Positions 25,446 to 36,402 of a stretch of 64,000 nucleotides of DNA are shown in pieces. The stretch covers positions 1 through 64,000 of the forward strand of contig CATKXO010000005.1 in NCBI GenBank assembly GCA_949840775.1. The letters run 5' to 3'. The stretch's first letter is position 1. Each line of letters opens with the position of its first letter. The DNA is from an uncultured bacterium (lineage in GTDB: Bacteria; Bacillota; Clostridia; Oscillospirales; Oscillospiraceae). Both the position numbers and the translations under genes were made by a program. The notes below the pieces were generated by a model. That model searched no databases, was not told the origin of the DNA, and was given only the letters and a program-made list of their open reading frames with translations.

Positions 25446-26747
25446 TTGAGTTCCTGTAAGAGCTTGTTAGACACCCTGCGCGCCGGCGGTCATGACAAGG
25501 CGCTGGCCGCCCTGTATGCCCTGGACGGCACGCAGGCCAGCCTGGACAAGGCCCGGGACCGGGCCTGCCATGTGGTCCAGTCCTTTGTGGACGCGTTTTC
25601 CCCCGCAGACAGCGCCCAAGCGGCCCTGTTCAGCGGCCCCGGCCGCACCGAGATCGGCGGCAACCACACCGACCACCAGCATGGCCATGTGCTGTGCGGC
25701 AGTGTGGACATGGACATGCTGGCCTGCGCCGCCCCCAACGGCACTGGCTGGATTCGGGTGCAGTCCGAGGGCTATCCCCCCCTGAAGGTGCCGGTGGACG
25801 ACCTGTCGGTAAAACCGGAGGAGGCCAACACCTCCGCCGCCCTGGTGCGGGGGGTGGCCGCCAAGGTGAAGGAGCTGGGATACACCCTGTCCGGTTTCGA
25901 CGCCTACATCACCTCCACTGTGCTCTCCGGCTCCGGGCTCTCCTCCTCCGCCGCCTATGAGACCCTTGTCGGCAACATCCTCAACCATTTCTGCTGCGAA
26001 GACGCCCTGGATGCCGTCACCATCGCCAAAATTGGCCAGTTTGCCGAAAATATTTACTTCGGCAAGCCCTGCGGCCTGATGGACCAGATGGGCTCCTCGG
26101 TGGGGGGGGCGGTGGCCATCGACTTTGCCGACCCTGCCAATCCGGTGGTGGAAAAGGCGGAGTACGACTTCTCCCAATCGGGCCACGCCCTTTGCATTGT
26201 AGACACCTGTTCCAGCCACGGCGACCTCACCGGCGATTACGCCGACATCACCTTTGAGATGGGCGCTGTAGCCGCCTACTTTGGCAAGACCGTTCTCCGG
26301 GACGTGCCTGAGGCCGACTTCCGGGCCGCCATCCCCTCCCTCCGGGTGGGCTGCGGCGACCGGGCGGTCCTCCGCTCCATGCACTTCTATGACGACGACC
26401 GCCGGGCGGCGGCAGAGGCCCAGGCGCTGAAGGAAGGGGACTTCCAGCGCTTCCTGGCCCTGGTCAACGAATCCGGCCGCTCCTCTGAACTCCGCCTGCA
26501 AAACACCTGGTCCACCTCTGACCCGCGCCAGCAGGCCATCCCCGTGGTGCTGGCCGTAGGCGCCGGGCTGCTGGAGGGCACAGGGGCCATCCGGGTCCAC
26601 GGAGGCGGCTTCGCCGGCACCGTCCAGGCCTTCGTTCCCAACGACAAGCTGGAGTCCTTTAAGGCGGGCATGGAGGCCCTGCTAGGTCCGGGCAAGTGCC
26701 ACGTGCTCCACATCCGTCCCCAGGGCGGATGCCTGGTAGCGGAGTAA
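25446..26747 (+). CDS. galK: Galactokinase (TTG start)
   Basis: A 433-residue GHMP kinase phosphorylating galactose at C1. The galactokinase signature GRTEIGGNHTDHQHG lies about 70 residues in, the ATP loop is VLSGSGLSSSAAYE, and the C-terminal glycine motif is GGGFAGTVQAF. The start is inferred to be TTG at 25446, because AAGAGGTGG lies six bases upstream; in-frame ATG codons further up have no ribosome site, and one lies ahead of the promoter. galT follows after 15 bases. A non-AUG start would lower translation relative to galT. Confidence 0.9.
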   Translation: MSSCKSLLDTLRAGGHDKALAALYALDGTQASLDKARDRACHVVQSFVDAFSPADSAQAALFSGPGRTEIGGNHTDHQHGHVLCGSVDMDMLACAAPNGTGWIRVQSEGYPPLKVPVDDLSVKPEEANTSAALVRGVAAKVKELGYTLSGFDAYITSTVLSGSGLSSSAAYETLVGNILNHFCCEDALDAVTIAKIGQFAENIYFGKPCGLMDQMGSSVGGAVAIDFADPANPVVEKAEYDFSQSGHALCIVDTCSSHGDLTGDYADITFEMGAVAAYFGKTVLRDVPEADFRAAIPSLRVGCGDRAVLRSMHFYDDDRRAAAEAQALKEGDFQRFLALVNESGRSSELRLQNTWSTSDPRQQAIPVVLAVGAGLLEGTGAIRVHGGGFAGTVQAFVPNDKLESFKAGMEALLGPGKCHVLHIRPQGGCLVAE

Positions 26748-26762
26748 GGAGGAGGAATTTGC

Positions 26763-28259
26763 ATGATTGACAGAGCCGTTGCCAAGCTGGCAGATTACGC
26801 TGAACACGCCGGCCTCACAGCCAAATGTGAGCGCACCTGGGCCATCAACACCATACTGGATGTATTAAAGCTGGACAGTTATACAGAACCGGAGCGGGAC
26901 TGGGACCCTGAGAACATAGAGCTGGCCCCCATCCTGGAGGAGCTGCTGGACGGCGCCCACGCCCGGGGGGTGCTCACCGAAAACTCCGTGGTCTACCGGG
27001 ACCTGTTCGACACCGAGCTGATGGGCCGTCTCACCCCCCGGCCTGCCCAGGTGATTGAGAAATTCCAGGCCCTGTATCGGGAGACTCCTCGAAAGGCCAC
27101 CGACTGGTACTACGCCTTCAGTCAGGACACCAACTATATCCGCCGGGACCGGATTGCCAAGGACATGCAGTGGAAGGCCCCCACCGAGTACGGCGACCTG
27201 GACATCACCATCAACCTGTCCAAGCCAGAGAAGGACCCCAAGGCCATCGCGGCGGCCAAGAACCTGCCTGCCTCCGCCTACCCCCGGTGCCAGCTGTGCG
27301 CCGAGAATGAGGGGTACGCCGGCCGGGTCAACCACCCCGCCCGGCAGAACCATAGAATCGTCCCCATCACCATCAACGGCTCCCCCTGGTTTTTGCAGTA
27401 CTCCCCCTATGTGTACTACAACGAGCACTGCATCTGCCTGAACAGCGAGCACGTGCCCATGAAGATCGACCGGGCCTGCTTCGCGAAGCTGCTGGACTTT
27501 GTGCGGCAGTTTCCCCACTACTTTGTGGGCTCCAACGCCGACCTGCCCATCGTGGGCGGTTCCATCCTGGCCCACGACCACTTCCAGGGCGGGCGCTACA
27601 CCTTCGCCATGGAGAAGGCCCCCGTGGAAACGCCCGTCACCTTCCCCGGCTTTGAGGACGTGGAGGCGGGCATCGTGAAGTGGCCCATGTCGGTGGTGCG
27701 GATCATCTCCGAAAACCCCGACCGGCTCATCGACCTGGCGGACAAGATTCTGCTGGCCTGGAGAGGCTACACCGACGAGTCCGCCTTCATCTTCGCCGAG
27801 ACCGACGGCGAGCCCCACAACACCATCACCCCCATCGCCCGCCGCCGGGGAGAGAAATATGAGCTGGACCTGGTGCTGCGGAACAACATCACCACGGAGG
27901 AGCACCCCCTGGGGGTCTACCACCCCCACGCCGAGCTGCACCACATCAAGAAGGAGAACATTGGCCTCATCGAGGTCATGGGCCTGGCCGTCCTCCCCGC
28001 CCGGCTGAAGGAGGAGCTGGCCGCGGTGGCCGACGCTCTCGCCACCGGCTCCGACCTGCGGGCCGACGAGCTCACCGCCAAGCACGCGGAGTGGGCGGAG
28101 GGCTTCTCCAAGAACTACACCATCACCAGGGACAACGCCCTGGACATCGTCCAAAAGGAGACCGGCCTGGTCTTCGCCCAGGTACTGGAGCACGCCGGGG
28201 TGTATAAACGCACCCCCGAGGGCAAAGAGGCCTTCCTCCGGTTCCTGAACAGCCTGTAA
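26763..28259 (+). CDS. galT: UDP-glucose--hexose-1-phosphate uridylyltransferase, class II
   Basis: A 498-residue GalT of the Firmicute class II type, longer than the Escherichia coli enzyme. It exchanges UMP between UDP-glucose and galactose-1-phosphate. Characteristic segments are CERTWAINTILDVL, PRCQLCAENEGYAGR, HPARQNHRI, QYSPYVYYNEHCI and PIVGGSILAHDHFQGG, which holds the active-site histidines. AGGAGGAGG precedes the ATG. With galK it gives two of the three Leloir steps; galE is not in this window. A strong terminator follows. Confidence 0.96.
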   Translation: MIDRAVAKLADYAEHAGLTAKCERTWAINTILDVLKLDSYTEPERDWDPENIELAPILEELLDGAHARGVLTENSVVYRDLFDTELMGRLTPRPAQVIEKFQALYRETPRKATDWYYAFSQDTNYIRRDRIAKDMQWKAPTEYGDLDITINLSKPEKDPKAIAAAKNLPASAYPRCQLCAENEGYAGRVNHPARQNHRIVPITINGSPWFLQYSPYVYYNEHCICLNSEHVPMKIDRACFAKLLDFVRQFPHYFVGSNADLPIVGGSILAHDHFQGGRYTFAMEKAPVETPVTFPGFEDVEAGIVKWPMSVVRIISENPDRLIDLADKILLAWRGYTDESAFIFAETDGEPHNTITPIARRRGEKYELDLVLRNNITTEEHPLGVYHPHAELHHIKKENIGLIEVMGLAVLPARLKEELAAVADALATGSDLRADELTAKHAEWAEGFSKNYTITRDNALDIVQKETGLVFAQVLEHAGVYKRTPEGKEAFLRFLNSL

Positions 28260-28268
28260 ACACAGCGA

Positions 28269-28298
28269 GGGCCCCCGCCGGTTGGCGGGGGCCCTTTT
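28269..28298 (+). terminator. Intrinsic terminator after galT
   Basis: A perfect 11-bp GC stem (28269-28279 with 28284-28294), four-base loop and TTTT. Confidence 0.9.
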
Positions 28299-28309
28299 CA
28301 CGCCTGTGC

Positions 28310-29845
28310 TTATTTGTCGTACTCCTCGAAGGTCCTGACCACTTCGGCCTCGGGCTCGGGCGTTGCCAGGGAGACAATCACGATGGCAGCCAGGGCCACC
28401 AGGAAGGCGGGGAGCAGCTCGTAGATGTTCCACACGCCGCCCAGGGGACGGACGGCAAACTTCCAGATAAAGATCATGGCTCCCCCGGCCACCAGACCGG
28501 CCATGATGCCCTGGCGGTTGCTCCGCTTCCAGAACAGGGCGCACAGCATGGCGGGACCGAAGGTGGCGCCGAAGCCCGCCCAGGCGAAGGAGACGATCTG
28601 GAATACCGAGCTACTGGGATTCCAGGCCAGCACCGCACCTACGACGGCGATGATGACCACGGTGCCCCGGGCGAACAGCATGGAGGTCTTGTTGTCCATC
28701 TTGATCCCCAGGAAGCTGTGTACCAGGTCCTCGGACATGGAGGAGGCGGCGGCCAGAAGCTGGGAGTCGGCGGTGGACATGGTGCTGGCCATGATGCCCG
28801 CCAAGGTGACGCCGGCCAGCAGGGAGAAGGCCACGCCGTACTGGCTGAGCAGCTCGGCCAGCTTGATAACGATGGTCTCGGAGTCGGAGCTGGTGGTGAG
28901 CGTGACAATCCGGCCGGCCTTGGACACGCCAAAGCCCACAACGCCGATGAGGACGGCCACGCCCATGGCGATTACCACCCAGATGGAGCCCACCCGGCGG
29001 GAGATGGTCAGCTTCTCCTCGTCCTCAATGGACATGAAGCGCACCAGGATGTGGGGCATCCCGAAGTAGCCCAGGCCCCAGGCCAGGGTGGAGACAATGG
29101 CCAGGGTCCCATAGGTGCCCGTCTCGCCGGAGGCGGTGTTGCAGCCTTGGAAGACATTGAGATAGCCGGTCATACTCTGGGCATTGGCCACCACTTCGCT
29201 CCAGCCGCCGGCCTGAATGATGCCGAAGGTGACGATGGAGAGCAGGGCGATGGACATGACGACGGACTGAATCAGGTCGATGGTGGCCACGGCGGCCAGA
29301 CCGCCCATCACGGTATAGATGATGATGATGGTGGCGCCGATGAGCATGGTGACGTGGTAATCCACGTTGAACAGGGTGCTGAACAGGGTGCCGATGGCCT
29401 TAAACCCGGAGGCCACATAGGGGACAAAGAAGATGACGATGATAATGGCTGCAATGCAGGAGATGATGTGCCGGTCGTCCTTGTAGCGCTTGGAGAAAAA
29501 GCCGGGGATGGTGATGGCCCCCAGCCTGGCGGAATAGCGGCGCAGCCGCTTGGCCACCAGCAGCCAGTTGAAATAGGTGCCCACGGCCAGACCCACGGCG
29601 GTCCAGAAGGGCTCCGCCACACCGGTGAGGTAGGCCAGTCCGGGCAGGCCCATGAGCAACCAGCCGCTCATGTCGGAGGCTTCGGCGCTCATGGCCACCA
29701 CCAGCGGGCCCATCTTGCGGCCGCCCAGGTAGTACTCATCTGTGTTGGCGCCGCTCCCCTTGCGGTTGAAGTAGATGCCCACACAGGTGATAAATGCCAG
29801 ATAGAGCACAATGGTCAGGCAGATCAGGATTTGCTGCGTTGTCAT
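28310..29845 (-). CDS. putP: Sodium/proline symporter
   Basis: A 511-residue sodium:solute symporter with about 13 membrane segments. It follows the PutP pattern: an N-terminal helix after MTTQQILICL, then DEYYLGGRKMGPLVVAMSAEASDMSGWLLMG split over the first loops, RYSARLGAITIPGFFS, and LAGIMASTMSTADSQLL (Na+ site) in the eighth helix region. It imports proline with Na+. The start at 29845 is fixed by GGGAGGAAT. It follows a TetR-family regulator gene but has its own promoter and an intervening terminator. Confidence 0.93.
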   Translation of the reverse strand: MTTQQILICLTIVLYLAFITCVGIYFNRKGSGANTDEYYLGGRKMGPLVVAMSAEASDMSGWLLMGLPGLAYLTGVAEPFWTAVGLAVGTYFNWLLVAKRLRRYSARLGAITIPGFFSKRYKDDRHIISCIAAIIIVIFFVPYVASGFKAIGTLFSTLFNVDYHVTMLIGATIIIIYTVMGGLAAVATIDLIQSVVMSIALLSIVTFGIIQAGGWSEVVANAQSMTGYLNVFQGCNTASGETGTYGTLAIVSTLAWGLGYFGMPHILVRFMSIEDEEKLTISRRVGSIWVVIAMGVAVLIGVVGFGVSKAGRIVTLTTSSDSETIVIKLAELLSQYGVAFSLLAGVTLAGIMASTMSTADSQLLAAASSMSEDLVHSFLGIKMDNKTSMLFARGTVVIIAVVGAVLAWNPSSSVFQIVSFAWAGFGATFGPAMLCALFWKRSNRQGIMAGLVAGGAMIFIWKFAVRPLGGVWNIYELLPAFLVALAAIVIVSLATPEPEAEVVRTFEEYDK

Positions 29846-29907
29846 ATAATTCCTCCCAAAAGCTCTTTGGCGGCACACACAGCAGCCGCCAAAAGCAGAT
29901 TATTGGT

Positions 29908-29936
29908 ATCATACCAGGAAAAACACCGGAACGCAA
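29908..29936 (-). promoter_or_regulatory. Promoter of putP
   Basis: On the minus strand, TTGCGT (29931-29936), 17 bases with TGG before the -10, TATGAT (29908-29913). Confidence 0.65.
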
Positions 29937-29968
29937 TATAGAACAAACTCCGTACTATAAAATATAAA

Positions 29969-30008
29969 ACAGCCGATTTTCCTTGATATCTCAAGAAAAA
30001 TCGGCTGT
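29969..30008 (-). terminator. Intrinsic terminator of the TetR-family gene
   Basis: A long stem ACAGCCGATTTT with AAATCGGCTGT and an inner CTTGA/TCAAG helix, followed by TTTATATTTT on the minus strand. Confidence 0.8.
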
Positions 30009-30049
30009 ACATTTTATAAAATACTTTTTTGTACATTCCTACAAAGTTT

Positions 30050-30640
30050 TCAGGCTTTCCGCCGGAAATCCTGGAGGAACATGGGCATCATGGCCTGGCT
30101 GTACTGGGTGAGTGAGTAGTCCCCCTCAGACAGGCACCAGTCGTAAATCAGGGCCCGCTCGCACAGGGCGTATACCCGGACGATCTCGCTGACAGTGACA
30201 TCGCTCCGCAGCTCCCTCCGCTCCTGGCCCTGGAGGGCAATCTGCCGCAGCAGCCGGTAGTAAGTGCGGTTGTGGTCCATGAGGGACTTGTCCCCCCGGG
30301 TAACCAGCTGGTAGGAATACAGCCTGGCCAGCAGGTCCAGGGAGATGGAGTTCTCGATCATGGCAAAGAGCTCCCGGTTCAGGTACATCAGCTGGTCAAA
30401 GCGGTCCATGGCCGGGTCGATGGTCTCCATCAGGGCCTCATACTTCTGATCAAAGACGTCGGACAGGGTGGACAGCAGGGAGTCCTTGCCCTGGAAGTAG
30501 TGGTAAAAGGACCCCCGGGAGGTGCCTGACTCCTCGATGATTTCCTCCACAGTGGTGTCGTCGTAGCCCTGGCGGTAAAACAGTTTCCAGGCCGCGTCGA
30601 TGATCTTGCCCCTGGTATTTCGGGTGTTTTTCTTGGCCAT
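30050..30640 (-). CDS. TetR/AcrR family transcriptional regulator
   Basis: A 196-residue dimeric repressor. The N-terminal helix-turn-helix (residues about 10-55) reads IIDAAWKLFYRQGYDDTTV, then EEIIEESGTSRGSFYHYFQGKDSLL over the recognition helix. The C-terminal helical ligand domain is unlike any specific subfamily I can name. It lies upstream of the proline symporter on the same strand and downstream of tRNA-Val; control of putP is possible but not shown. AGGGGGT precedes the start. Confidence 0.9.
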   Translation of the reverse strand: MAKKNTRNTRGKIIDAAWKLFYRQGYDDTTVEEIIEESGTSRGSFYHYFQGKDSLLSTLSDVFDQKYEALMETIDPAMDRFDQLMYLNRELFAMIENSISLDLLARLYSYQLVTRGDKSLMDHNRTYYRLLRQIALQGQERRELRSDVTVSEIVRVYALCERALIYDWCLSEGDYSLTQYSQAMMPMFLQDFRRKA

Positions 30641-30724
30641 AGTACCCCCTCAGTCTCTTCGCAGCCAGCAGCGTACCGGCCGAACGGGCGCCGTAAGAGT
30701 AATGTCCCTCTGCGGGCATAATAA

Positions 30725-30754
30725 AACCCCAAAAGCCTTGCGGCTCCAGGGGTT
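30725..30754 (-). terminator. Terminator of tRNA-Val
   Basis: On the minus strand an AACCCC/GGGGTT outer stem with an inner AGCC-GCAA-GGCT hairpin, then TTATT, starting four bases after the tRNA 3' end. Confidence 0.7.
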
Positions 30755-30758
30755 TATC

Positions 30759-30834
30759 TGGTGGACGATACAGGACTTGAACCTGTGACCTCCCGCACGT
30801 CAAGCGGATGCTCTACCAGCTGAGCTAATCGTCC
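30759..30834 (-). tRNA. tRNA-Val (anticodon GAC)
   Basis: A 76-base cloverleaf on the minus strand. The acceptor stem is GGACGAT with ATCGTCC and an encoded CCA. The D arm contains AGCTCAGCTGGTAGAGC. The anticodon stem CCGC/GCGG encloses TTGACGT, giving anticodon GAC. The T loop is GGTTCAAGTCC. It reads GUC (and GUU by wobble), frequent valine codons in this GC-rich genome. Confidence 0.97.
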
Positions 30835-30848
30835 GGACAGCAAAAATT

Positions 30849-30877
30849 ATTATACTCACGGACAGCGGGTTTGTCAA
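30849..30877 (-). promoter_or_regulatory. Consensus promoter of tRNA-Val
   Basis: On the minus strand, TTGACA (30872-30877), 17 bases, TATAAT (30849-30854): a perfect match to consensus. Confidence 0.95.
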
Positions 30878-30967
30878 TAGAAAATTCCGATTTTTTTGGC
30901 AATGGGTAAAATTTTTGCGGTGGAAGAGAAATTTAAAAATATTGGTGAAATGTCCCAAAGAATGTGC

Positions 30968-30973
30968 TATAAT
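30968..30973 (+). promoter_or_regulatory. -10 element of the pgi promoter
   Basis: TATAAT with TGC immediately before it (extended -10), about 40 bases before pgi; the -35 is weak. Confidence 0.6.
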
Positions 30974-31013
30974 AATTTGGCATTATCCCATTCTTTCATA
31001 GGAGGAATGTTCC

Positions 31014-32339
31014 ATGTTAAAACTCGACCTCTCCAAGCTGAAGGGTTTTCTGCCCGAAGACTATCTGACCTCCCGTCAGGACCGCCTGGCCAAGGCGGCT
31101 GAGATGGTGGCCGCCCACACCGGCCCCGGCGGAGACTTCACCGGCTGGGTCACCCTACCCCGGGACTACGACAAGGAGGAGTTCGCCCGCATCCAGGCGG
31201 CGGCCAGGAAGATCCAGCAGCAGTCCCAGGTGCTGGTGGTCATCGGCATCGGCGGCTCCTACCTGGGGGCCCGGGCGGTGATCGAGGTGCTGCTGTCCAA
31301 CAACTACAACTTGAAAAAGAAGGACACCCCCGACATCTTCTTCGCCGGCAACGGCCTGTCCACCGACGCCCTGCTGGAGCTGCTGGAGCTCATCGGCGAC
31401 CGGGACTTCTCCGTCAACGTCATCTCCAAGTCGGGCACCACCACCGAGCCTGCCGTCTCCTTCCGCATCTTCAAGGAGCTGCTGGAGAAGAAGTACGGCA
31501 AGGAGGGGGCCAAAGAGCGCATCTACGCCACCACCGACAAGGCCCGGGGCGCCCTGAAGGGGCTGGCCGACGCCGAGGGCTACGAGGAGTTCGTGGTGCC
31601 TGACGACGTGGGCGGCCGGTTCTCCGTCCTCACCGCCGTGGGCCTGCTGCCCATCGCCGTGTCTGGCGTGGACATCGGCGCCCTGATGGCCGGCGCCCGG
31701 CAGGCTATGGAGGAGCTGTCCGTGGGCGGCCCGGACAACCCCGCCTGGCAGTACGCCGCCGCCCGCCACGGCCTGTATCAGAACGGCAAGGCCATCGAGG
31801 TTCTAGCCGGCTACGAGCCCCGGTTCCGCTTCTTCGCCGAGTGGTGGAAGCAGCTCTACGGCGAGAGCGAGGGCAAAGACGGCAAGGGCCTGTTCCCCGC
31901 CAGCGTGGAGTTCACCGCCGACCTGCACTCCATGGGCCAGTATATCCAGGACGGTGAGCGGGTCATGTTCGAGACGGTGGTCTCCTTCGCCCCCGCCGGG
32001 GAATACAAGATTCCCAACGACCCCGCCAACGTGGACGGCCTGAATTTCCTGTCCGGAAAGCCCCTGTCCTTCGTGGCGGAGCAGGCCATGCGGGGCACCA
32101 TCCTGGCCCACGTGGACGGCGGCGTGCCCAACGTGCTCATTGAGCTGCCCCAGATCAGCGAGCAGAGCGTGGGCTACCTGATCTACTTCTTTGAGTACGT
32201 CTGCGGCCTGTCCGGCCACCTGCTGGAGGTCAACCCCTTCAACCAGCCCGGCGTGGAGGCCTACAAGAAAAACATGTTTGCCCTGCTGGGCAAGCCCGGC
32301 TACGAGGACCTGCGCAAAGAGCTGCTGGCCAAGCTGTAA
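31014..32339 (+). CDS. pgi: Glucose-6-phosphate isomerase
   Basis: A 441-residue Pgi of the Firmicute type, interconverting glucose-6-phosphate and fructose-6-phosphate. Motifs include [14 protein letters not shown] (phosphate binding), [32 protein letters not shown] and the C-terminal [16 protein letters not shown] with the substrate-ring-opening His/Lys region. AGGAGGAATG lies upstream. A monocistronic glycolytic gene. Confidence 0.97.
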   Translation: MLKLDLSKLKGFLPEDYLTSRQDRLAKAAEMVAAHTGPGGDFTGWVTLPRDYDKEEFARIQAAARKIQQQSQVLVVIGIGGSYLGARAVIEVLLSNNYNLKKKDTPDIFFAGNGLSTDALLELLELIGDRDFSVNVISKSGTTTEPAVSFRIFKELLEKKYGKEGAKERIYATTDKARGALKGLADAEGYEEFVVPDDVGGRFSVLTAVGLLPIAVSGVDIGALMAGARQAMEELSVGGPDNPAWQYAAARHGLYQNGKAIEVLAGYEPRFRFFAEWWKQLYGESEGKDGKGLFPASVEFTADLHSMGQYIQDGERVMFETVVSFAPAGEYKIPNDPANVDGLNFLSGKPLSFVAEQAMRGTILAHVDGGVPNVLIELPQISEQSVGYLIYFFEYVCGLSGHLLEVNPFNQPGVEAYKKNMFALLGKPGYEDLRKELLAKL

Positions 32340-32371
32340 TCCCCGCCTCACTCTAACCGAATCAGTTGAAC

Positions 32372-32402
32372 AGGGTCCCCTGACATCCAGTCAGGGGACC
32401 CT
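32372..32402. terminator. Hairpin terminator between pgi and nrdG
   Basis: A perfect 13-bp stem (32372-32384 with 32390-32402) and five-base loop, but a poor T-tract on either side; convergent genes flank it. Confidence 0.6.
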
Positions 32403-32417
32403 CTGATTGTGTCTTCT

Positions 32418-32939
32418 TCACTTCATGTACTCCTCCGCCAGCCGGACCGCTCCCGCCTGAAGCGAGGCGGGCACGTCGATAATCCGCTGGTTATTGGACC
32501 CCCGGAACCGCAGGCCCAGGTCCTTTTTCGCCAGAATAAAGGGGCCGTCCACCAGCACGTCCAGCCCCTCCAGCAGAGCCCGGCTGTGGTCCCCGACTTT
32601 CCCCCCGGCCAGCTCCTCGAAGAGGTAACCGGAGTAGCACCAGATCGTCTTTTGGGGCAGCGTTTCCCGGACCCGGCGGACCAGCTCCAGCACCGGCCCC
32701 TGATTGGCGGGCTCAAAGGGCTCGCCCCCCAGCAGGGACAGCCCTCGGATGTGGTCCGGAGCCAGCAGTGCGAGAATCTTTTCGATTTCGGCTTCCCCGA
32801 AGGGAGCTCCGAAGTCAAAATCCCAGGCCTCCGGGTTGAAGCACGCCTCACAGCGGTGGGTGCACCCGGAGACAAACAGCGACACCCGCACGCCGGGGCC
32901 GTTGGCCACGTCTACCTTTTTAATATCGGCGTAGTTCAT
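32418..32939 (-). CDS. nrdG: Anaerobic ribonucleotide reductase activating enzyme
   Basis: A 173-residue radical SAM protein that installs the glycyl radical on NrdD using a [4Fe-4S] cluster and S-adenosylmethionine. The cluster motif CTHRCEAC (CxxxCxxC) lies in LFVSGCTHRCEACFNPEAW. The SAM-binding GGE motif is in SLLGGEPFEPAN. The length is typical. It is the last gene of the nrdD unit, separated from it by two small membrane-protein genes. Confidence 0.93.
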   Translation of the reverse strand: MNYADIKKVDVANGPGVRVSLFVSGCTHRCEACFNPEAWDFDFGAPFGEAEIEKILALLAPDHIRGLSLLGGEPFEPANQGPVLELVRRVRETLPQKTIWCYSGYLFEELAGGKVGDHSRALLEGLDVLVDGPFILAKKDLGLRFRGSNNQRIIDVPASLQAGAVRLAEEYMK

Positions 32940-32949
32940 AACAATCTCC

Positions 32950-33465
32950 TTACCGCATAATTTTCAGCTTGGGGCACTTCTCCTTCAAAAAGGGCAGAAA
33001 GTTCTTCTGCTGCTCCGGGGTGAGACAGTCCTTGAACACCACAAAAAACTGCTGCATCCTGCTGATGACGAAAAAGACATGCTCCGTCTCCGCCGCCCGG
33101 GCAAAGTGCTCATAACGAAACAAGGTCTCGCCGCCGTTGGACAGGTTGTGAATCTGGACGCCCTCCGCCGTAAAAAAGCTCTCGTACCGGCAGAAGCCGC
33201 TGGGGTAGGCCTCCCGGAGCCGGGCGATGTTGTTCCGCAGCAGCCTCCGCTTCAATAGAGGAAGCTCCACAGCAAAAACCAGTGCGGCAATGATACAGAC
33301 CACAACTAGAATCATATTTCCGCCCACAAAATTCAGAGCCGCCGACCCGCAGAACAGCACGATAAATAGCAGTGCCAGCCATTTTGACCGGGGCGGCAGC
33401 AGATATTTGCCGAACTCCCGCAGAGTGCCCTCGTCCATGGTCCCCGAGGTGCGGTATTGGTCCAT
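32950..33465 (-). CDS. YcxB-like small membrane protein
   Basis: A 171-residue protein with two adjacent membrane segments (about residues 28-75: LALLFIVLFCGSAAL and MILVVVCIIAALVFAVE). A soluble C-terminal domain resembles the YcxB/DUF family fold, with strands around GVQIHNLSNGGETLFRYEHF and the ending PEQQKNFLPFLKEKCPKL. Function unknown. The start at 33465 is uncertain because the ribosome site is weak; an upstream in-frame start exists. It is embedded between nrdD and nrdG. Confidence 0.65.
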   Translation of the reverse strand: MDQYRTSGTMDEGTLREFGKYLLPPRSKWLALLFIVLFCGSAALNFVGGNMILVVVCIIAALVFAVELPLLKRRLLRNNIARLREAYPSGFCRYESFFTAEGVQIHNLSNGGETLFRYEHFARAAETEHVFFVISRMQQFFVVFKDCLTPEQQKNFLPFLKEKCPKLKIMR

Positions 33466-33530
33466 GTTCACCACTTCCCATCGTGAAAGATCGGGGCCCC
33501 CAGGCGGAGGCCCCAATAACGTACATGTTT

Positions 33531-34001
33531 TTAAAGAGCGTTTCCCTGTGCGCCGTCCAGGCGAATCAGCCTTGCGCCCTTATCCGCGGCGCTGAACACA
33601 GCGCCATAGGAGCAGTCGGGCTGAGCCTCAAAGGAAAACCGGGCCGTGGACACCTTCCGTCCCTTGCTGACCAGGGTGGCCTCCAGTTCTACGCTGCCGG
33701 GCAGCAGATGGCAAGCCACTCCTTTTCGCACCAGCGGCTGGGGGAGGTCGATCCCGTCAAACAGCCTGGAGGCTGTTCCCCGGACGCACTCCACCTCCCC
33801 CTTGTTTTGAGGCAGGTCCTGAGCATACAGGTAAAAGGTAGCGGCGTCCGGGTGCTCCGCCAAAAATTTTGATGAAACGGCTCGGGACTGCCTCCGGCCC
33901 AGTTTGAGCAGCAGAAAAATTGCGGCAAAGCAGAGAACCAGAACTGCCAGCAGGGCCGGCGGGCTGAGGGGCCGGTTTAAAGCCTGATATATGCGCTCCA
34001 T
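33531..34001 (-). CDS. Membrane-anchored protein of unknown function
   Basis: A 156-residue protein with a single hydrophobic segment near the N-terminus (residues about 15-34, LLAVLVLCFAAIFLLLKLG), then a basic stretch and a mainly beta soluble domain. The gene starts three bases after the nrdD stop, so its translation is probably coupled. No family recognised. The 65-base gap to the next gene contains a GC-rich hairpin (about 33493-33514). Confidence 0.6.
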   Translation of the reverse strand: MERIYQALNRPLSPPALLAVLVLCFAAIFLLLKLGRRQSRAVSSKFLAEHPDAATFYLYAQDLPQNKGEVECVRGTASRLFDGIDLPQPLVRKGVACHLLPGSVELEATLVSKGRKVSTARFSFEAQPDCSYGAVFSAADKGARLIRLDGAQGNAL

Positions 34002-34004
34002 CGC

Positions 34005-36131
<2,127 letters not shown>

Positions 36132-36162
36132 GCCAGTTCTCCTCTCATTGGTAAAAGACGCT

Positions 36163-36211
36163 AAAAAAAACGCGCTTCCGCCCGGAGTGATTCCTCCACT
36201 CGGGAAGCACG
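36163..36211 (-). terminator. Promoter-proximal terminator hairpin in the nrdD leader
   Basis: On the minus strand CGTGCTTCC pairs with GGAAGCGCG (9 bp), with an inner GAGTG/CACTC helix, followed by eight T (36163-36170). The predicted transcription start (about 36211) coincides with the first base of the hairpin, so it would act as an attenuator for nrdD. Confidence 0.75.
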
Positions 36212-36217
36212 ATATGG

Positions 36218-36259
36218 ATTATAGCATATCCGCTCCCCTTTGTCCACTATATCTTGTGC
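36218..36259 (-). promoter_or_regulatory. nrdD promoter overlapped by a NrdR-box-like site
   Basis: On the minus strand, TGGACA (36241-36246), 17 bases, TATAAT (36218-36223). Overlapping the -35, positions 36244-36259 read GCACAAGATATAGTGG. By my alignment this agrees with the NrdR consensus ACACWATATATWGTGT at 13 of 16 positions. NrdR is the ATP/dATP-sensing repressor of nrd genes. NrdR usually binds two boxes; a clear second one is not seen. Confidence 0.6.
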
Positions 36260-36335
36260 CGTCTTTCAGTACTTTTTGAGTATGAATACAAGATGTATTT
36301 TACACCCACTAACCCGGTCTTTCCAGGGGTTCCGG

Positions 36336-36364
36336 TTGCTATCACAAGCAAGTTATGGTATAAT
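36336..36364 (+). promoter_or_regulatory. Promoter of mnmA
   Basis: TTGCTA (36336-36341), 17 bases with TGG before the -10, TATAAT (36359-36364). Confidence 0.75.
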
Positions 36365-36402
36365 TCAGATAAATTTTCAGCAAAATGCCCATGGAGGTCT
36401 CT

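Noticed and set aside
33493..33514. Thirteenth repeat element
   Set aside because: A single GC-rich hairpin without the TGTAGG or TGTGGG ends and without a second arm; kept as a simple intergenic hairpin.
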